Source: Eulemur rufifrons
Taxonomy: Eukaryota > Chordata > Mammalia > Primates > Lemuridae
Assembly: GCF_041146395.1 (NCBI RefSeq)
Contig: NC_090989.1
Span: 50,308,501 to 50,372,500 of the forward strand
Length of the DNA: 64,000 nucleotides
Direction: 5' to 3'
The notes beneath the pieces were generated by a model. The model worked only from the letters and a program-made list of their open reading frames with translations. It was not told the DNA's origin and did no database searches. The position numbers and the translations under genes are program-made. Positions 61,245 to 64,000 of this stretch are shown here, piece after piece (the stretch's first letter is position 1; each line of letters opens with the position of its first letter).

Positions 61245-61885
61245 AAGAACACGAATATATACCCTCCCAGAGGAGGAGCACAAAGGAATGACCAAAATCT
61301 GAGAGTGGAGCAAGTAAATGAGAAAATCCCCCTGGCATATCAGCCTTCATCCTAAATACAAGGTAATACAAGGTATCACTGGAGGTATTTGATGGCTATG
61401 ATACATTGAGGATAACTAAGGGAACAACAAACCTCCAGTACAACCCTACTCCAGACTAGCTTAAGTCAAACATTCAATCTGAAGGCCTCATAGAAAAAAA
61501 GATGTGTTCATTTCCAGGGAAAATAATCTCATTATCTCAATCTCTACTCTTCTCAACAAAATGGCCGCTATCAACAGATAAATGTTAGGCATATGAAAAA
61601 GCAAGACAAAATAACACACCCCAACAGCCAAAGGAATCTACACAACTAGACCCAGATATGACACTAATGTTGGAACTATCAGACAGGGAATCTAAAATAA
61701 CTATGATTAAAATGCTAAAGGCTTTAATGAAAAAAGGAAACAACATACAAAATGAAGTATGGTTTCAAATACATATCAAGGCAGAAAAAAATCACCTACA
61801 AAAGATAAAAGAAATAAGGCTGGCCTCAAAATTCACATCAACATTCAAAATTAGAGCAAAACAAACTGACATCTACAAAATGTGA
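61245..61885 (+). repeat. sense L1 fragment (5' UTR end and ORF1 start)
   Basis: 'actatcagacagggaatcta', 'aaataactatgattaaaatg', 'ctaaaggctttaatgaaaaa' and 'acaacatacaaaatgaagta' match the N-terminal part of ORF1 of an old L1. The 75-codon frame at 61658-61885 is this ORF1 remnant and is truncated before the coiled coil ends. Confidence 0.65.
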
Positions 61886-62140
61886 CTCATTATACCCACA
61901 CTAGATTCTATTCAGTTATCAATACCAAGAAGTCATTATTAAACATAGAAAACATTTGAGGAATATGCCACTTGTGCCCCTTATTGGGAAAAAAATAACA
62001 AAACCCATCCAATTTATATTTCAAGTAATATACATACCCGAGAAATAAAGATTTTATATTAAAAGACATAGATTTGAACACTAATTTCATTCTATAAAAA
62101 TGTAGACATTTATTCACTCAAATAAAAAATACCATTGAGA
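61886..62140. other. unassigned sequence
   Basis: No feature is recognised. Confidence 0.3.
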
Positions 62141-62149
62141 TAAAATCCT

Positions 62150-62260
62150 ACTCTACAAACATTGAGTGCTTACTATATTCCAGGCATTACTCTGGATTAT
62201 GGACATTGAGCAGTGAAACAAACAAATATCTTTGTATGCATGAGGAAAACCCACTTAGAC
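62150..62260 (+). repeat. ancient dispersed repeat, same class as 6685
   Basis: 'acattgagtgcttactatat' and 'tccaggcattactctggatt' are the opening phrase of the L2-age repeat. Confidence 0.5.
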
Positions 62261-64000
62261 ATAAAATTACTCAAAGACCAAGGAAATTATGATTGCAAAA
62301 CTGAATGTGAATTCTATAATTCTAGAAAGTTAAAAATCAATTTTATAAACAACAAGAATCAGGACATAAGGGTAGGAAAACTAAAAAGATGTGTTAAGAG
62401 TGCTAAATTTTTCACTTTCATGGCAGGGCTTCAATTGTTTAAAATTATAAACATTTTTTTTAAATTACCTTAAATTCTTAATTCATTCTATAATTATTTC
62501 CTCAGATGGAATTTCTTTTTAAAATATTTTGTTGCAAATTTATTTGAGATTCAACAGTTCTTTTAACTTTATTGCAGTCCATTTTTCTTCTGTTGATTTC
62601 AAGTAAAAGTAAAATTAATATTCTTTTATTTTTGAAGGTTTCTAGAGTACAATCCAATATTTGAAAATTTATTTTTCTATTCTTTATCTAAATTATGGCT
62701 GGCATCATGTTTGCTAGAGTAATGAGATTAAAATAAAATAGTACAATTTACTTTTTTCTTAATTTTATTTTGTACTTTTCTGTATCATATAAATTCTCTA
62801 CAAGAAGCATAAATTATTTTTATAAAAAACAATGTAACAATTTTTTTCAAAATATCAAGTTATTACTCAGTGTTGAGAATATGAATGATCATTATTTTTT
62901 CTTTGTCTTATTCTGTATTTTAATTTGCTAAAAAGGGGATTTAAGTAAAGCAATTAGCAGTGTAAATTGCTGAATAATATTTAATGTGACAGTGTTTTTA
63001 AAAAATTGAGTAGCCAGTAGATAAATAGGCGTCTAAAGGACAGAGACACACCTACCGGGAGCTCCCATGAAGGGTTAAGTAAGAGCATTCTCTTCATCAC
63101 TTTTCCACATTGAGGTAAGTCATAAAGACATTTTTGAGAAATATAATACTTTTGTTCATATTGTAGTGGTGATGAACAGAAAATCCACATGGAGAACAAG
63201 GGTTGCTGGGTCTGTCTGGCCTTTTCCAAAAGTTACATGTGCAGTATGAGTGCCTGTCACAGAAATGGTCTGCATTGCCTCTATATTAGTAATAGGATCC
63301 TGTATTCTGAACTGGTGAACCAGACTAACACCCAAGCTACTTTTTTTAATCCCTGAAAAGGGGAAAAATAATTTCCTTTAAAATATTATTCCTTAATATG
63401 CCTAAAGTATACTGATCAGGAACTTCTGTTCTTATCTCTCTGAGATAAGTTAATGGCTACATGGCACCCTTTCCAGGAAATAGTTAAAAGGAAACAGGGA
63501 ATGAGTCCAGGTTTCCTTTCATTGTTTTTGTCAACCGATAGCACAAATCCTCTTGAAACCTGCAGCTCATCCTGCTCATTATCTAAAGTGGAACAAAAAC
63601 TGCTGTTAGTGTTCCAAAGAGGGGGCTTGGGTGGGAGGGTGGAGAGATGAGAAGCTTTATAATGTGGAACATTTAGTTCAGACTGGAAACTGTCTAAAGT
63701 AAAGTTTTTAAAAGAATCATAGTAAAAAATAGATTGCATATTTCCATAAAGTAAAATTTCTGTGTAAGATATAGATTTAAAAGAGACCGGTTCTTGTTAC
63801 CTTCAAGATGTGCCTTATGTTCTGAATATACCTGCTGTCAGATTCTGTCTATTCATGAATAGCAGCTCTTCAAATTTTATGGCCATAAGAAGATGTCTTT
63901 TAAAACAATAGCGAAAGTCATCAATTAGCAATGAAAAGAAAAAAAATGAAAGCCATTCTTCATTCAGCAGGGATGCCTTTTAATGCTTTCTTGTCAGAGT
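62261..64000. other. unassigned AT-rich sequence
   Basis: T-rich text at 62480-62900 could hold old L1 tail remnants. The remainder has no recognised repeat. The overlapping frames at 62981-63229 and 63416-63739 have no domain. Confidence 0.3.

Noticed and set aside
61658..61885. A small lysine-rich protein gene
   Set aside because: It reads as the N-terminal part of L1 ORF1 and ends early.

Overview
The window is mammalian nuclear DNA, most likely from a strepsirrhine primate (lemur type). It is AT-rich and carries no compact genes. It is packed with ancient L1, MIR, L2 and MaLR remnants that are typical of eutherians. The lineage call rests on five dimeric Alu elements (46.5, 47.3, 47.9, 56.0 and 60.6 kb). 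They share an expanded middle linker reading 'aaaatagaaagaaatta' and then an 'atatatagaaaaaattagc' block, with 'tgctgtgagctaggctgac' in the right arm. I know this Alu form from lemurs, not from anthropoids. Several fragments of one young L1 3' end (26.2 and 58.0 kb) fit the same picture. The species cannot be named from this sequence.

The only gene-like object is an intronless retrocopy of THAP5 at 27.38 to about 28.9 kb. It spans the whole coding region plus GC-rich 5' UTR and has two frameshifts, so it is called a processed pseudogene. I see no functional host gene and no convincing exon of a larger gene. The other long open frames lie in L1 antisense strands or in other repeats.

Layout. 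0-11.5 kb: mostly unassigned old sequence with scattered ancient repeats, a MIR and a 7SL-derived monomer. 11.5-24.0 kb: three large antisense L1/HAL1-type remnants (11.5-12.1, 13.1-14.7 and 19.0-24.0 kb) and a MaLR internal fragment at 15.5 kb. The last L1 has been split by a hAT MITE-like element, a younger L1 piece and a MaLR LTR. 24.2-31.0 kb: LTR remnants, then a sense-strand L1 interrupted by an old repeat (itself hit by a 5'-inverted lemur L1) and by the THAP5 retrocopy. 31.5-38.5 kb: L2, MIR, L1, AluJ-like and MLT1-type pieces. 38.67-39.93 kb: a nearly complete mariner transposon with recognisable terminal inverted repeats and a decayed transposase on the minus strand. 40-46.5 kb: mainly unassigned single-copy sequence. 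46.5-48.5 kb: a cluster of three lemur Alus, one of them inserted in a MaLR LTR with a perfect 15-bp target duplication. 48.5-64 kb: single-copy sequence with a Tigger-type MITE, a MER5A element, two lemur Alus, two oppositely oriented MaLR LTRs and an L1 ORF1-region remnant.

I found no evidence for a new multi-gene system. The most informative objects are the THAP5 retrocopy, the mariner copy, the twin-primed L1 and a few repeat-free segments that could be conserved regulatory DNA. All names were assigned by reading and from memory of repeat families. No alignment or database search was run, so boundaries are usually good to tens of bases only.
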